Shown: positions 8,795-17,756 of the stretch, piece by piece
Layout of the letters: the number at the start of each line of letters is the position of its first letter
How positions within the stretch are numbered: position 1 is the first letter of the stretch
NCBI GenBank assembly: GCA_019116705.1
Contig: DXBF01000007.1
Coordinates: 1-64,000, forward strand
Source of the DNA: Candidatus Gemmiger avistercoris
GTDB lineage: Bacteria; Bacillota; Clostridia; Oscillospirales; Ruminococcaceae
Length of the DNA: 64,000 bases
Direction of reading: 5' to 3'
Notes under the pieces: model-generated
Database searches by the model: none
The model's input: the letters and a program-made list of their open reading frames with translations, nothing else
Told to the model about the DNA's origin: nothing
Translations under genes and position numbers: made by a program

Positions 8795-10106
8795 CGGGGG
8801 CCTCCGTTTCGTTGGGCGCCGGCAGGCGGACCATCGCCACCGCGCAGGCGCGGCCGTTTTCCAGCGTCAGGGTGTAGCTGCCGTCGTAGCGGGCGGCAAT
8901 GTCCCGCAGGATCTGCTGGCCGAACCCGTGGCCGGGGCGGCGGCGATGGCCCTGGGGCGGCGCGGTGTTCTGCACCGTCACGCACAGCCGCCCTGCCACG
9001 GTGGAAAAGCGCACCGTCACATCGCCCGGCCGCGGGCCCAGGGCGGCGGCCTCGGCGGCGTTGCTGAGCAGGTTGTACAAAAGGCTGGCCAGGTCGGCGG
9101 CGGGCAGCGGGCAGTCGCGCGCCAGGGCGCCCTGTATGGTAAACGGCACCCCCGCTTCGCGGCAGCGGCGGTCGGCGGCGGCCAGCACCACGTCGGCCAC
9201 CGGGTTGTCGGCATAGCGGCGGACGGCGCGGTTCTCCTGCCGGGTCAGCTGCCGCAGCAGGGCCAGGGCTTCGTCCGCCCGGTTTTCGGCCAGCAGCGTT
9301 TGTAACCGGCGCAGGCGCCCGCGGTGTTCGCTTTGCAGGGCGCGCAGGGTCTCGGCGTTGGCCTGCTGGGTTTGCAGGCTGTCGGCCTGCATGGCCTGGT
9401 AGGCGGCGGCGATCTCCAGATTCTGGCGGTTTTGGCGGTGCAGCAGCACCAGCAGCAGCGCCAGGAACGCCGCGGTGATCGCCAGCAGGGAGGGGATGAA
9501 ATGGACGATGGCCTGCGCCCGGGTGCGGCCGCTGAAAATTTCCAGCGCCTGCAGCATGTTGAGCGTGAGGCCCAGCAGCGGCGAAAGCACGGCCAGCACC
9601 GTGATCAGCGGGCCGGGCAGCCGCCGCACGACCGCCAGGAACCGCCGCAAAAAGGCGACCGACAAAAGCGCTGTCACCAGCGAGCCCGCAAAAAAGATCC
9701 CGGAGACGAGCAGAAGGCGCCCCGGCGGCAGCGGCCACGGCTGCCAGGTAAGCAGCAGGATGGACGGCAAGATGAGGACCGAGTGCAGGCAGGTAAAGGG
9801 GAAAAAGGCAAACTGCCCGGGCCGCCAATCGCCCGAGAAAAAGACGAGCAGCCCCAGCGGTATGCAGACCGCCATCAGGACCCCCTGCAGGATGCTGATC
9901 CAGCGCGCGCGCTCGTACATGAGCCAGTAGAGGTCCAGGACCGGCTTGGGGGTCATCAGCAGGAAGATCAGGACAGCGTACCCTACCCGCCAGCGCAGGC
10001 CCTTGCGCAGCGGGAACAGCAGGGTCAGAAAGCCATAGGGGAGCCAGTACGCCGGAATCAGCGGCAGGGCCTGTACGGCGGCCAGGCGCAGGTCGGGGGC
10101 GGTCAT
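8775..10106 (-). CDS. GHKL-type sensor histidine kinase (AgrC/LytS-like)
   Basis: 443 residues. The first half holds about six membrane helices (for example GYAVLIFLLM, ILQGVLMAVCIPLGLLVFF, SLLAITAAFLALLLVLL). Then follows a coiled segment with LQSEHRGRLRRLQTLLAENR, in the place of the H-box, and a GHKL ATPase domain with the N-box LLYNLLSNAAEAA and a GFGQQILRDIAARYDG lid. The H-box is unusual: the family HDxxN pattern is replaced by HRGRL, whereas the neighbouring 107-residue protein keeps HDARN. The gene overlaps the response regulator by 4 bases (ATGA), so the two are co-translated. Signal unknown, possibly a peptide. Confidence 0.87.
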   Translation of the reverse strand: MTAPDLRLAAVQALPLIPAYWLPYGFLTLLFPLRKGLRWRVGYAVLIFLLMTPKPVLDLYWLMYERARWISILQGVLMAVCIPLGLLVFFSGDWRPGQFAFFPFTCLHSVLILPSILLLTWQPWPLPPGRLLLVSGIFFAGSLVTALLSVAFLRRFLAVVRRLPGPLITVLAVLSPLLGLTLNMLQALEIFSGRTRAQAIVHFIPSLLAITAAFLALLLVLLHRQNRQNLEIAAAYQAMQADSLQTQQANAETLRALQSEHRGRLRRLQTLLAENRADEALALLRQLTRQENRAVRRYADNPVADVVLAAADRRCREAGVPFTIQGALARDCPLPAADLASLLYNLLSNAAEAAALGPRPGDVTVRFSTVAGRLCVTVQNTAPPQGHRRRPGHGFGQQILRDIAARYDGSYTLTLENGRACAVAMVRLPAPNETEAPDAGRIL

Positions 10107-10873
10107 GGCGGCGCCTCCCCATCCCCGGCGGGGCCGCCCTGCAGGGCCGTCACATAGCGCAGGAAACTCTGGCGCACCCGCGCCGCATAGCGGCGGCTGA
10201 TGGGCACCTGCACCCCGCCGGACAGGCGGATCAGCGTTTTGCCGTACTGCTCCACCATGGGCCAGTGGACGGCAAAACTCTTGTGGGTCTGGCAGAAGGC
10301 GTCCGGGGCCAGCCGCGCCAGCAGGGATTCCAGCTTTTCGCCGGTGGCGGCCTGCCCCTGCAGGGTGTGGACCCAGGTGGTGCGCACCCGCCGCTCCAAA
10401 AAGATGATGTCAGCCTGGAACAGCTGGGTGGCGTCGCCCGGTTCCCCCAGCAGCAGGCGCGCGCCGCCGGCCGGCCGCGGGGCGGCGGCCAGCCGGGTGC
10501 AGGCCCGGGCCACCGCCACCGGCAGGCGGGCGCTCATCTCCTCTTTAAGCACAAAGGCCACGTGCGCCACGTCGTACACATCCTGGCAGCAGGCCACATA
10601 GGCGGTCAGGAAGATGATCTGGCAGTCCGGCTGCAGGGCCAGCAGGCGCTGGGCCAGCGTGATGCCGCTGTCCTGGTCGGGCAGGCAGACGTCCAGAATG
10701 GCCAGCTGGAAGGCCTGCCCGGCGGCTGCCCGCAGCAGGTCGCCGCTGCCGGAAAAGGGCACGATGCGGTGCGGCACCCCGGCAAGCTGCCGTTCCAGCT
10801 GCTGCTCCACCTGCCGCAGCACAAGCGGCTGGTCGTCGCACACCGCAATGGTCAGATGGCCGTCGGGCTTCAT
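10103..10873 (-). CDS. LytTR-family response regulator
   Basis: 256 residues. Receiver domain: acidic pair in VCDDQ (13-14), phospho-acceptor Asp at about 61 in ILDVCLPD, LTAY and the conserved Lys in VLKEE. From about 140 onward a LytTR DNA-binding domain is seen: DIIFLERRVRTTWVHT, FCQTHKSFAVHWPMVEQYGK, VPISRRYAARVRQSFLRYV. GGGAGG precedes the ATG. LytTR regulators commonly control secreted peptides and surface proteins, which fits the lipoproteins on both sides. Confidence 0.9.
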   Translation of the reverse strand: MKPDGHLTIAVCDDQPLVLRQVEQQLERQLAGVPHRIVPFSGSGDLLRAAAGQAFQLAILDVCLPDQDSGITLAQRLLALQPDCQIIFLTAYVACCQDVYDVAHVAFVLKEEMSARLPVAVARACTRLAAAPRPAGGARLLLGEPGDATQLFQADIIFLERRVRTTWVHTLQGQAATGEKLESLLARLAPDAFCQTHKSFAVHWPMVEQYGKTLIRLSGGVQVPISRRYAARVRQSFLRYVTALQGGPAGDGEAPP

Positions 10874-10923
10874 GATGCTGCCTCCCTTCTGCCCGGCGCG
10901 GCGCGCCGGGGCCTGTTGCTTTC

Positions 10924-10951
10924 ATTATAACACAAAAAACCCGGCCGGCAA
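10924..10951 (-). promoter_or_regulatory. Promoter of the LytTR/kinase operon
   Basis: On the minus strand TTGCCG (10946-10951), 16 bases, TATAAT (10924-10929). The -35 box and spacer lie inside the terminator hairpin of the preceding lipoprotein gene, so one short sequence ends one transcript and starts the next. Confidence 0.55.
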
Positions 10952-10966
10952 AGGACGCCGGCCGGG
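10934..10966 (-). terminator. Terminator of the kinase/lipoprotein operon
   Basis: On the minus strand CCCGGCCGGC (10957-10966) pairs with GCCGGCCGGG (10940-10949), followed by TTTTTTG (10934-10939). Confidence 0.85.
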
Positions 10967-10975
10967 GCTGCGGGG

Positions 10976-11878
10976 TCACGCGATCGTGCCGCCCATGCAG
11001 GTCAGCAGGTAAAGGTTCTGTTCCGGCGTGCCGCGGTACCCCTCAATGCCGAAGTGCGCGGCGTAGGTCGCGCGGTTTTCCAGCGAGGGGTCCAGCCCGT
11101 TCAGGATGCAGGCGTCCACGATGGAAACGCCGCGGTACCCGGCCAGCAGAGTGGTCATGTCGTCGGTCGCGGGGTCGGGGGTCTGGCGGTTCTCCAGGTA
11201 GCCGCGGGCGAGGGCGTCGGCCTCCTCCGCGCTGGCGGCCGAGGTCATGTAGAACGAAAGTTCCCCGGCGGGCAGCGCTTCCCCGCTCCGGGATTCCAGA
11301 TCCAGGCGGGGCAGGCCGTCGCCGTCCTCGGCCAGCAGTTCCCAGCCGAAGGCCAGCACCGGCTCGCCGTTGCCGTCCACGACCGAGAAGCCGTTTTCGT
11401 CCAGCACGGGCTGGCCGGACAGCTCGCTCACCGCGATGGCGCCGCCTTCGTCCAGCGTGTAGCGGGCCAGCGTAAAGCCGCCGGCGCCGATGTGCAGGGT
11501 GCAGGCGCTGTCATCCAGGCAGGCGATCCAGTAGGCGTCGGCGTTCCAGCCCGCGCCGTCCTGCCCGGCCAGCAGCCCTTCCAGCCCGGCCTGCAGGCTG
11601 GCGGTATCGGGCGGGGCGGGCAGTTCCGGCAGCCCGGCGAGCGCCTCCAGCCCGGCCTGGCGGGCCAGTTCGGCCAGGGCGTCCAGATCCGGGGCGGCGG
11701 TGGGCGCGGGGGTCGCGGTATTGGCCGGGGCGGCGGATTCCGCCGTTTCCGGGGTGGCCGTCAGGGCGGGGGCCGGTTCCGGCGCGGCGGTGGGTTCGGG
11801 GGCCGGTTCGTCCCGGCCGCAGGCGGCCAGCGCCAGGGCCAGCGCCAGCGCGCCGCACCATACAGTCCAACGTTTCAT
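10976..11878 (-). CDS. Lipoprotein of unknown function, last gene of the kinase/FHA-ABC operon
   Basis: 300 residues beginning MKRWTVWCGALALALALAAC, a signal peptide ending in a lipobox (LAAC). A low-complexity Ala/Pro/Glu/Thr stalk of about 60 residues follows, then a mature domain with SWE-like acidic beta segments (YTLDEGGAIAVSELSGQPV, DENGFSVVDGNGEPVLAFGW) and a C-terminal helical part (TTLLAGYRGVSIVDACILNG). The ATG begins three bases after the kinase stop (AGGAGG AATAAG ATG), so translation is coupled to the Ser/Thr kinase. Not recognised as a family; it may be the exported partner or ligand-binding lipoprotein of that system. Confidence 0.75.
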   Translation of the reverse strand: MKRWTVWCGALALALALAACGRDEPAPEPTAAPEPAPALTATPETAESAAPANTATPAPTAAPDLDALAELARQAGLEALAGLPELPAPPDTASLQAGLEGLLAGQDGAGWNADAYWIACLDDSACTLHIGAGGFTLARYTLDEGGAIAVSELSGQPVLDENGFSVVDGNGEPVLAFGWELLAEDGDGLPRLDLESRSGEALPAGELSFYMTSAASAEEADALARGYLENRQTPDPATDDMTTLLAGYRGVSIVDACILNGLDPSLENRATYAAHFGIEGYRGTPEQNLYLLTCMGGTIA

Positions 11879-11879
11879 C

Positions 11880-14522
11880 TTATTCCTCCTCTGCCTGTGT
11901 TGCCGGGTCTTCTTCATACTGGTAGTACTCTATCAAAAAGTCCATCTCATCAGGATCGGACATGAACTGATAGCCTGCCGCCGTGCCCTGGTGGAAATAT
12001 ACGTACACATAGACCACGCTGTCCTGTGCGCCGTATATCTCCAACCCGTAGTTGTTCGCGTCGTTTTCCACCCGCAGTCCGGCGGCTTCGGCGGCGGCAC
12101 GCACGGCAGATTTTTCGTCCCCCAGCGTGCAGATCACGCTTCCCTTATACGAGAAGCTGGCGGCGGGGTCGGTGATGGCATTGCCGGCGTAGCCGTTATC
12201 GGAAACTTCAAGGCCGAACGAATCGGAAAGAAGGCCGTAGGCCGGTTCGATGGCGTTGGCGGTATAATTGTAAGCCCGTACCGCCAGGGTGGTGCGCACA
12301 TCGTAGCGCAGGTAAACGGTGGCGGAACTGCGGGCCGGGAGCGACTGCGGCGCGCGCTCGAGCGTCCAGCCGGCGTCCAGCAGGCTTTGGACCGTCAACG
12401 GCGCATCGCAGGCCGTGCCGTTGAAGGTGAAAGAAAAACCGCTCAGCGCATAGTCGCTCAGGAAGGCGGCGTCGGAATATTCGGCAGGTTCGCCGGCAAC
12501 ATACGCCCCGGCCTCCACCCAATCCCCGGTGCGCCCGGTGCTCAGGTAGACTGCGATCGGTTGCCCTTCATAGAATTGGATCCGCAGGGAGTCATTGCCG
12601 TCATCGTATTCGTAGATGTCGCTGCTGCTTTCGGCCAACTCGGGATACAGGGCCAGGATCTCGCTCTCCTCCATCCCCAACTCTGCCCCGCGCGCCAGGG
12701 CAAAGGTGTTGCCCGTTTCGCCCAGGTAGTTGTCATTCAGATCGCTTGCGACCTGCAGGCGGGTCACGCTGCACTGCTGGAGCGGCTGTTCGAGGGGAGA
12801 CTGGTTTTCGACCCAGACCCAGATGCTGCCGTATTCGTTGAGCAAGACAACGCTGGAGCGGCTCTCTCCGGGGGCGAGGGTCACGTTCTCCAACGCGGGG
12901 TCTTCCGTTACCCAGCCCGATGCGATCAGGTCCGACAGGGGGATGGGCAGGGTGAAGGTCTGCCCATTCAGGGAAAATTGCAAAATGTCGGCGCTGCTGC
13001 CCTGTACGGCAGCGCCCGGTGCGCTGTTTGCGGCGGCGGGGGCCGTCGGGGCGCTGCCTTTAGGCCAGAATACCGCCGAGACGATGACCACCACGGCCGC
13101 TGCAGCCGCGAGGGGCAGCAGGGGCGCTTTCTTTTTGCCGGCTTTCTTCGCTTTCTTCGGCGGTTCGGCCTTTGGGGGCGCGTACCGGGGGGCTGCGTTT
13201 TCACCGGCGGACGGTTGGGGCTCCGGCTCGGGTTCGGGCTCCGGCTCCGGCCCGGGTTTCGGTTCGGGCTGGGGCTGCGGCTCGGGCTGGGGCTGCGGCT
13301 CGGGCTGGGGCTGCGGTTCGGGCGCGGATTTCGGCTCCGGCTGGGGTTTGGGTTGCGGCTGCGGCGCAGGCTCGGCCTGCGGTGCCAAAGCGGCTTCCTC
13401 GCCCGGGACGGCCTGGTCCGCCAGCACGGTGCGCCCGGTCTCCAGGTCGGCCAGCACGGTGTGGTCGCTGCCCTGCAGCGGGGCGGTGCGCACACCGTCG
13501 GGGTCGCCGCCCGCCGGGGCGTCCGCCGCGACGGCGGCGTCCTCCGGGCGGGCCAGGGCGGCTTCCAGATCCTGCAAAAAGGCCGGGATGTCCTGGTAAC
13601 GGTCGGGCTGGCGCACGGCCAGGGCCTTCATGACGACCCGGCTGATGGCCGCCGGGCAGGCGGCAGCCGTATCGGCGGGGGCGGGCAGGCGGTCGCGGTA
13701 CATCCGTTCCATGGCGTCGTCGGGGGCTTCCCCCGTGATGCAGCGGTAAAGGGTGGCGGCCAGCGCGTACACATCGGTCCAGGGACCCTGCCGCCCTTTG
13801 CTGCGGTACTGCTCTTCGGGGGCATAGCCGGGTTTGAGGATCACCGAAAGGCTCTTGATGTCGGTCTGGGAGACCTCCCGCGCCGCGCCGAAGTCCAGCA
13901 GCTTGGTGCGGCCGTCCGCCAGCACCATGATGTTGTCGGGGCTGATGTCCCGGTGGATGACGCCCCCGGCGTGGACGTGCTGCAGCGAGCGGATGACCGG
14001 CAGCAGCAGGCGGATCGCCTCGGCGGGGGGCAGGGGGCCGTGCGCCTCCAGGTATTCTTTCAGGGTCACCCCGTCCAGGAAGTCCATGATGATGTAGGCG
14101 GTGCCGTTCTCCTCGCAGAAATCCCGCACGCCGACGATGCCGGGTTCCTCATAGAAGCGGGCCAGCACCCGCGCTTCGCTCAGGAATTTTTCCTTGTTCT
14201 TGTTGAAGGTGTCCCGGTGGGCGCCCAGGGTGGCGAAGACGTTGGGGGAAGCCTCGTGGTTGCGGTTGACATAGCCCGCCATGTAGAATTCCTTGATGGC
14301 GACCTTCACGTCCAGCACGGTGTCCCAGCCTGCATAGGTGATGCCGAAGCCGCCCTCCCCCAGTACGCGGCCCACCTGGTACCGCTGTTTGATGCGGGCG
14401 CCGGGCGCCAGGTGGTGGGGCAGGGTCACATAACCGTTTGCCTCAAAGCCGCAATGCCCGCACACGCCCTCGTCCCCGAGGGGCTGGAAGCAGTTTGGGC
14501 AGACAGTGCAGGGATGTTCCAT
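11880..14522 (-). CDS. Transmembrane Ser/Thr protein kinase (Hanks type) with N-terminal zinc ribbon
   Basis: 880 residues. Zinc ribbon CPNC (8-11) and CGHC (21-24). Kinase domain about 45-325 with glycine loop [12 protein letters not shown], Lys77 in [14 protein letters not shown] (catalytic Asp 192), DFGAA (Asp 210), APEE. Then a disordered linker, a Pro/Gln/Glu stretch (about 386-437) made of PEPQPQ units, a Lys-rich patch and one membrane helix (about 466-486). The outer part of about 390 residues has repeated beta-rich units ([34 protein letters not shown]) that may bind wall or ligand. Start chosen at 14522 with AGGAGG upstream. Operon partners are a PP2C phosphatase and an FHA-bearing ABC ATPase, so this kinase probably phosphorylates Thr residues read by the FHA domains. 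Confidence 0.92.
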   Translation of the reverse strand: MEHPCTVCPNCFQPLGDEGVCGHCGFEANGYVTLPHHLAPGARIKQRYQVGRVLGEGGFGITYAGWDTVLDVKVAIKEFYMAGYVNRNHEASPNVFATLGAHRDTFNKNKEKFLSEARVLARFYEEPGIVGVRDFCEENGTAYIIMDFLDGVTLKEYLEAHGPLPPAEAIRLLLPVIRSLQHVHAGGVIHRDISPDNIMVLADGRTKLLDFGAAREVSQTDIKSLSVILKPGYAPEEQYRSKGRQGPWTDVYALAATLYRCITGEAPDDAMERMYRDRLPAPADTAAACPAAISRVVMKALAVRQPDRYQDIPAFLQDLEAALARPEDAAVAADAPAGGDPDGVRTAPLQGSDHTVLADLETGRTVLADQAVPGEEAALAPQAEPAPQPQPKPQPEPKSAPEPQPQPEPQPQPEPQPQPEPKPGPEPEPEPEPEPQPSAGENAAPRYAPPKAEPPKKAKKAGKKKAPLLPLAAAAAVVVIVSAVFWPKGSAPTAPAAANSAPGAAVQGSSADILQFSLNGQTFTLPIPLSDLIASGWVTEDPALENVTLAPGESRSSVVLLNEYGSIWVWVENQSPLEQPLQQCSVTRLQVASDLNDNYLGETGNTFALARGAELGMEESEILALYPELAESSSDIYEYDDGNDSLRIQFYEGQPIAVYLSTGRTGDWVEAGAYVAGEPAEYSDAAFLSDYALSGFSFTFNGTACDAPLTVQSLLDAGWTLERAPQSLPARSSATVYLRYDVRTTLAVRAYNYTANAIEPAYGLLSDSFGLEVSDNGYAGNAITDPAASFSYKGSVICTLGDEKSAVRAAAEAAGLRVENDANNYGLEIYGAQDSVVYVYVYFHQGTAAGYQFMSDPDEMDFLIEYYQYEEDPATQAEEE
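13265..13318. repeat. 18-bp tandem repeat, three copies, inside the kinase gene
   Basis: GGGCTGGGGCTGCGGCTC-type 18-base units occur three times in a row and encode the PEPQPQ units of the linker. The length of the linker is likely to vary between strains by slippage. Confidence 0.7.
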
Positions 14523-14538
14523 AGGGTGTTTCCTCCTC

Positions 14539-15447
14539 TCAGCGTTTGTCCCGGTCCACAAATTCCAGGGCCAGGACGGCCGCCGCGCCGTACACCGCCG
14601 CCTGCAGCGCCAGCACGCCCCAGTCCACAGCCAGGTTGGCGGCGGCGTGGCCGTAATCCTCGTTGACGGACACCTGGTAGTATTCTTCGAGCAGGGCGTC
14701 CACCTGCCCGCCGTCCAGGGGGTAGCCCTCCCGGCTGGCGATGTTCTGCAAAGCCACCGAGGTGTTCACCAGCTCGGTGTTTTCCAGGTTGTTGTAGTCG
14801 GCCGAAACGCAGGCGGCGTTCATCCCCCATTTGCTGATGGTCAGGCTGCCCACCAGGGCGGCCGGCCCCTGCAGCGTGAACAGCATGCCGGAAAAGAGGA
14901 GCTGGACGATCAGCACGAAGGGCATGACGGTCATGGCGGTGGTGGGGGTCCTGACGATGGCGGAGATCGCCAGCCCCAGCGCGTCCGCCGCATAGGTCAC
15001 CAGGAAGTAGGTGATGAAAAATTCCAGCATGGTGCTGCCGAACAGCGGTGTGACGGCGGGGTAATGGAGGAAGGCCGCGCTGATGCCCAGCAGGATGCCC
15101 GCCTGCAGCAGGCAGATGCCCGCCTGGAAGATCAGGTGGGAGGCTATGTAGCTGGACATGTGCAGCCCGGCCCGGTGCTCCCGCTTGAGGATGGCCCGTT
15201 CCTTGCAGATGGACTGGATGGAGTTGAAAATGCCGATCCAGATGCAGGCCGAGACCAGGGTGAAGGTCCCCTGGAACGTCTCGGCAGTATAGACGAACAT
15301 GTTGCCCCCCAATACCGGCAAGACGATGGCCGAGATGATGGCCGCAAAGAGCAGGACCTTCCAGCCCCGCTCGTTGACGAACAGCCGCCAGTGCTTGCCG
15401 AGGTAGATCTGCACCTGGGCAAGACGGGATACTTGTGCGCCGCTCAT
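14539..15447 (-). CDS. ABC-2 type transporter permease, partner of the FHA ATPase
   Basis: 302 residues with about six membrane helices: an amphipathic start ([17 protein letters not shown]), [40 protein letters not shown] with the Glu-Arg turn typical of ABCG-type permeases (family: SICKERxILKRE), then [32 protein letters not shown] and [16 protein letters not shown]. Its start overlaps the ATPase stop by 4 bases (ATGA). In mycobacteria the related Rv1747 has FHA domains, ATPase and permease in one chain; here the permease is separate. Likely an exporter; substrate unknown. Confidence 0.85.
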   Translation of the reverse strand: MSGAQVSRLAQVQIYLGKHWRLFVNERGWKVLLFAAIISAIVLPVLGGNMFVYTAETFQGTFTLVSACIWIGIFNSIQSICKERAILKREHRAGLHMSSYIASHLIFQAGICLLQAGILLGISAAFLHYPAVTPLFGSTMLEFFITYFLVTYAADALGLAISAIVRTPTTAMTVMPFVLIVQLLFSGMLFTLQGPAALVGSLTISKWGMNAACVSADYNNLENTELVNTSVALQNIASREGYPLDGGQVDALLEEYYQVSVNEDYGHAAANLAVDWGVLALQAAVYGAAAVLALEFVDRDKR

Positions 15448-16958
15448 GGGTTCCCCTCCTTGTACCGCGCATATTTTTCGATGTAATGGTCGGCGAGCCC
15501 CTCGCCGTTTTCGTCGGGGCGGTTGATGCGCTTGACGATGCCCTCCATGCTGGTGGCGTCAAAGAAGGCGAGCGCCGCCTCCACCGTGCCGAAAAATGCC
15601 AGCTGGCCGCTGTTGGTGCGGGCGCTCTTGGCCAGCACCACCACTTTGTCGAACAGGTGGGCCACACGGTCGGGGGCGTGGGTAATGACCATCACGATCT
15701 TGCCTTCGTCGGCAATGACCCGCAGGTTCTGCATCAGGCTGACGGCCATCACCCCGTCCAGGCCGGAGTCCGGCTCGTCCAAAAAGAACAGGCTGGGGTC
15801 GGCGACCAGTTCCACGGCGATGTTCAGCCGCTTTTTCTGCCCGCCGCTGAGCTTGCGCACCAGCGAACCCCGTTCCCGCTGCAGGCCCAGCATCTCCAGC
15901 ACCTGGCCGATGCGCGCTTCCCGCTGTGCGGCGGGGGTGCCGGCGGGCATTTTCATGCGGGCGGCGTTGTCCAGGGTGTAGTACACCGTGTCGTCGTCCC
16001 GCAAAAGATCCTGCTGGGGCACAAAGCCGATCTCGTATTTCATCCGGGCATAGTCCTTGTACAGGTCCCGGTCCCCGTGCCGGATCACGCCCCGGGCTTT
16101 CTCGTACCCCATCACGGCGTTGAAGAAGGTGGTCTTGCCCGCGCCGGAACCGCCCAGCACCAGCACCAGGTCGCCGGGGTCCACCGTCAGGTCGATGGAT
16201 TCCAGCAGCACTTTCTTTTTGAACAGGCTGCGCACACTGCGCTCCTCGATGTGGATCGAAAGCCGGTCCTGCCGCATGGCCGGGGCGTTGTACAGCAGCC
16301 GGTCCCCCAGGAACAGGAACAGGGTACCCGCCATGCGCACCACGTCCATGGGGTGCAGCGCGCAGGGCTGGGTGATGCGCCGGTTGTTCACATACACGCC
16401 GTTTTTGCTGTCATGGTCGATCACCGACCAGCCGTGCACCCCGCGGCGGAAGGTGGCGTGCCGCCCCGACACCGCCGGGTCGGCCAAACTGATGCCCTCG
16501 GCCCTGGGGGTGGTGCGGCCGATGTGGATGTCGCCGGTATCCGGCTTCAAGGGCAGTTCGGTCCAGTCGCCCCCCTGCCAGGAGGTGGAAAAGACCATCA
16601 CCACCGCGTCGGGGTGGGGGCGGTCCAGCGCCCGCCGGTCGATGCGCAGCACGTCGCCGTCCTGCAGGCGCACGCCGTCCGCCGCGCCGCCGCTGCCGTA
16701 CAGCACCCCGTTCACATGGGTGCCGTTCAGGCTGCCCAGGTCGCGGTAGCAGTAGCCGTCGTCCAGCTGCAGGATCTCGCCATGGCGGCGGGAGACGATG
16801 CTGGACTGCAGCGGCAGGTCCGCCGTGCTGTCCGGCCCGGCGCGGCCCAGCGTCATGCCGGACTCCACCGGCACGGTGCGCAGGGCGCGGGACGCGTCCC
16901 ACACAAACAGCCGTGCAGGCCTGGCTTCGCCGGGATCATACAGTACCGTTGCGCTCAT
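15444..16958 (-). CDS. ABC transporter ATPase with two N-terminal FHA domains
   Basis: 504 residues. FHA1 (about 20-100): LGRAGPDS, IVSRRHGEI, DLGSLNGTHVNG. FHA2 (about 140-220): IGRTTPRAEG, AVSGRHATF, DSKNGVYVNNRRI. Both keep the GR, S/GRH and NG residues that bind phospho-threonine. ABC ATPase (about 240-480): Walker A GGSGAGKTTF, signature LSGGQKKRLNIA, Walker B LFFLDEPDSGLDG, switch His in VITHAPD; the sequence is of the ABCG (white/Rv1747) type. Overlaps PP2C upstream and permease downstream by 4 bases each. Expected: an ABC exporter gated by phospho-Thr recognition, the phosphorylation being set by the kinase and phosphatase of the same operon. Confidence 0.93.
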   Translation of the reverse strand: MSATVLYDPGEARPARLFVWDASRALRTVPVESGMTLGRAGPDSTADLPLQSSIVSRRHGEILQLDDGYCYRDLGSLNGTHVNGVLYGSGGAADGVRLQDGDVLRIDRRALDRPHPDAVVMVFSTSWQGGDWTELPLKPDTGDIHIGRTTPRAEGISLADPAVSGRHATFRRGVHGWSVIDHDSKNGVYVNNRRITQPCALHPMDVVRMAGTLFLFLGDRLLYNAPAMRQDRLSIHIEERSVRSLFKKKVLLESIDLTVDPGDLVLVLGGSGAGKTTFFNAVMGYEKARGVIRHGDRDLYKDYARMKYEIGFVPQQDLLRDDDTVYYTLDNAARMKMPAGTPAAQREARIGQVLEMLGLQRERGSLVRKLSGGQKKRLNIAVELVADPSLFFLDEPDSGLDGVMAVSLMQNLRVIADEGKIVMVITHAPDRVAHLFDKVVVLAKSARTNSGQLAFFGTVEAALAFFDATSMEGIVKRINRPDENGEGLADHYIEKYARYKEGNP

Positions 16959-17719
16959 GCTTCCTCCTTTGCGCCGCCTTCCGGGTCGATCCAGACCGCC
17001 ACCGCGGTGCGGTTGTCCCGTTCACCGGGGCGGCCGTGTTCGTTGCGGCGGATCAGTTCCCGCATGTTCTCCATCCAGAGTTCCGGCCCGTCGGCTTCCT
17101 CCAGGCAGATCTGGATCTGTTCTTCGGTGATGTATTCCCAGAACCCGTCGCTGCACAGCAGCAGCTGCTGGGGCGGGTCCAGGGGCAGGTCGGCTTCCAC
17201 CTCCACCTGGGAGCGCGCCCAGGGCGTGCCCAGCACCCGCAGCAGCTTGCTGCGGTCCTCATGGAAGCGGATCTCCCGCTCCTGCACCTGCCCGATGGCC
17301 GAAAGCATCTGGGTCACGCTGTGGTCAAAGGTGCGGCGCACGAGCCGCTGGCCCCGGGCGTAGTAGGTGCGGGAATCCCCCACATGGGCCCAGTGGATGG
17401 CCTGCGGCCCCACCAGCACTACATTGAGGGTGGTTTTCATCTGGCTTTCGCAGTGCAGGGCGTGCTGGCGCTCCAGGATGGCCTGCTGCGCCGCAAAGAA
17501 CATCTGTTCCAGCGCACGGCTGCTGAAGGCGGGCAGGATGGCCGCATAGTCGGCCACGGCGCGGCAGGCCAGTTCGGCGGCTTCGTCCCCCAGGTCCAGC
17601 CCGCCCAGGCCGTCGGCCACCGCAAAGCAGCAGCCGGCGGGCGTCCGGCAGGCGCACAGCCGGTCCTCGTTCACCGGCCGGTCGCCCGTGTCGGTGTAGG
17701 TACAATATCGGATCTGCAA
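16955..17719 (-). CDS. PP2C-type Ser/Thr protein phosphatase
   Basis: 254 residues from a TTG start (17719) that has GGAGG six bases upstream; the open frame extends to an ATG at 17791 without a ribosome site. PP2C motifs in order: TGDRPVNEDRL, FAVADGLGG, HVGDSRTYYARG, LLLCSDGFWEYI, RDNRTAVAVW, which together supply the metal-binding Asp residues. Soluble. Overlaps the FHA-ABC gene by ATGA. It should reverse the action of the Ser/Thr kinase encoded downstream. Confidence 0.92.
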   Translation of the reverse strand: MQIRYCTYTDTGDRPVNEDRLCACRTPAGCCFAVADGLGGLDLGDEAAELACRAVADYAAILPAFSSRALEQMFFAAQQAILERQHALHCESQMKTTLNVVLVGPQAIHWAHVGDSRTYYARGQRLVRRTFDHSVTQMLSAIGQVQEREIRFHEDRSKLLRVLGTPWARSQVEVEADLPLDPPQQLLLCSDGFWEYITEEQIQICLEEADGPELWMENMRELIRRNEHGRPGERDNRTAVAVWIDPEGGAKEEA

Positions 17720-17756
17720 AAGGCACCTCCGTTGCTCTTGCCGTTTGCCTGGCCGT

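Noticed and set aside
13265..13318. Short tandem repeat considered as CRISPR
   Set aside because: Units are contiguous without spacers and lie in frame within the kinase linker.
11700..14666. Open frame of 988 codons on the plus strand
   Set aside because: Antisense to the Ser/Thr kinase gene, which has all kinase motifs. The Gly/Leu/Arg repeats only mirror the PEPQPQ linker.
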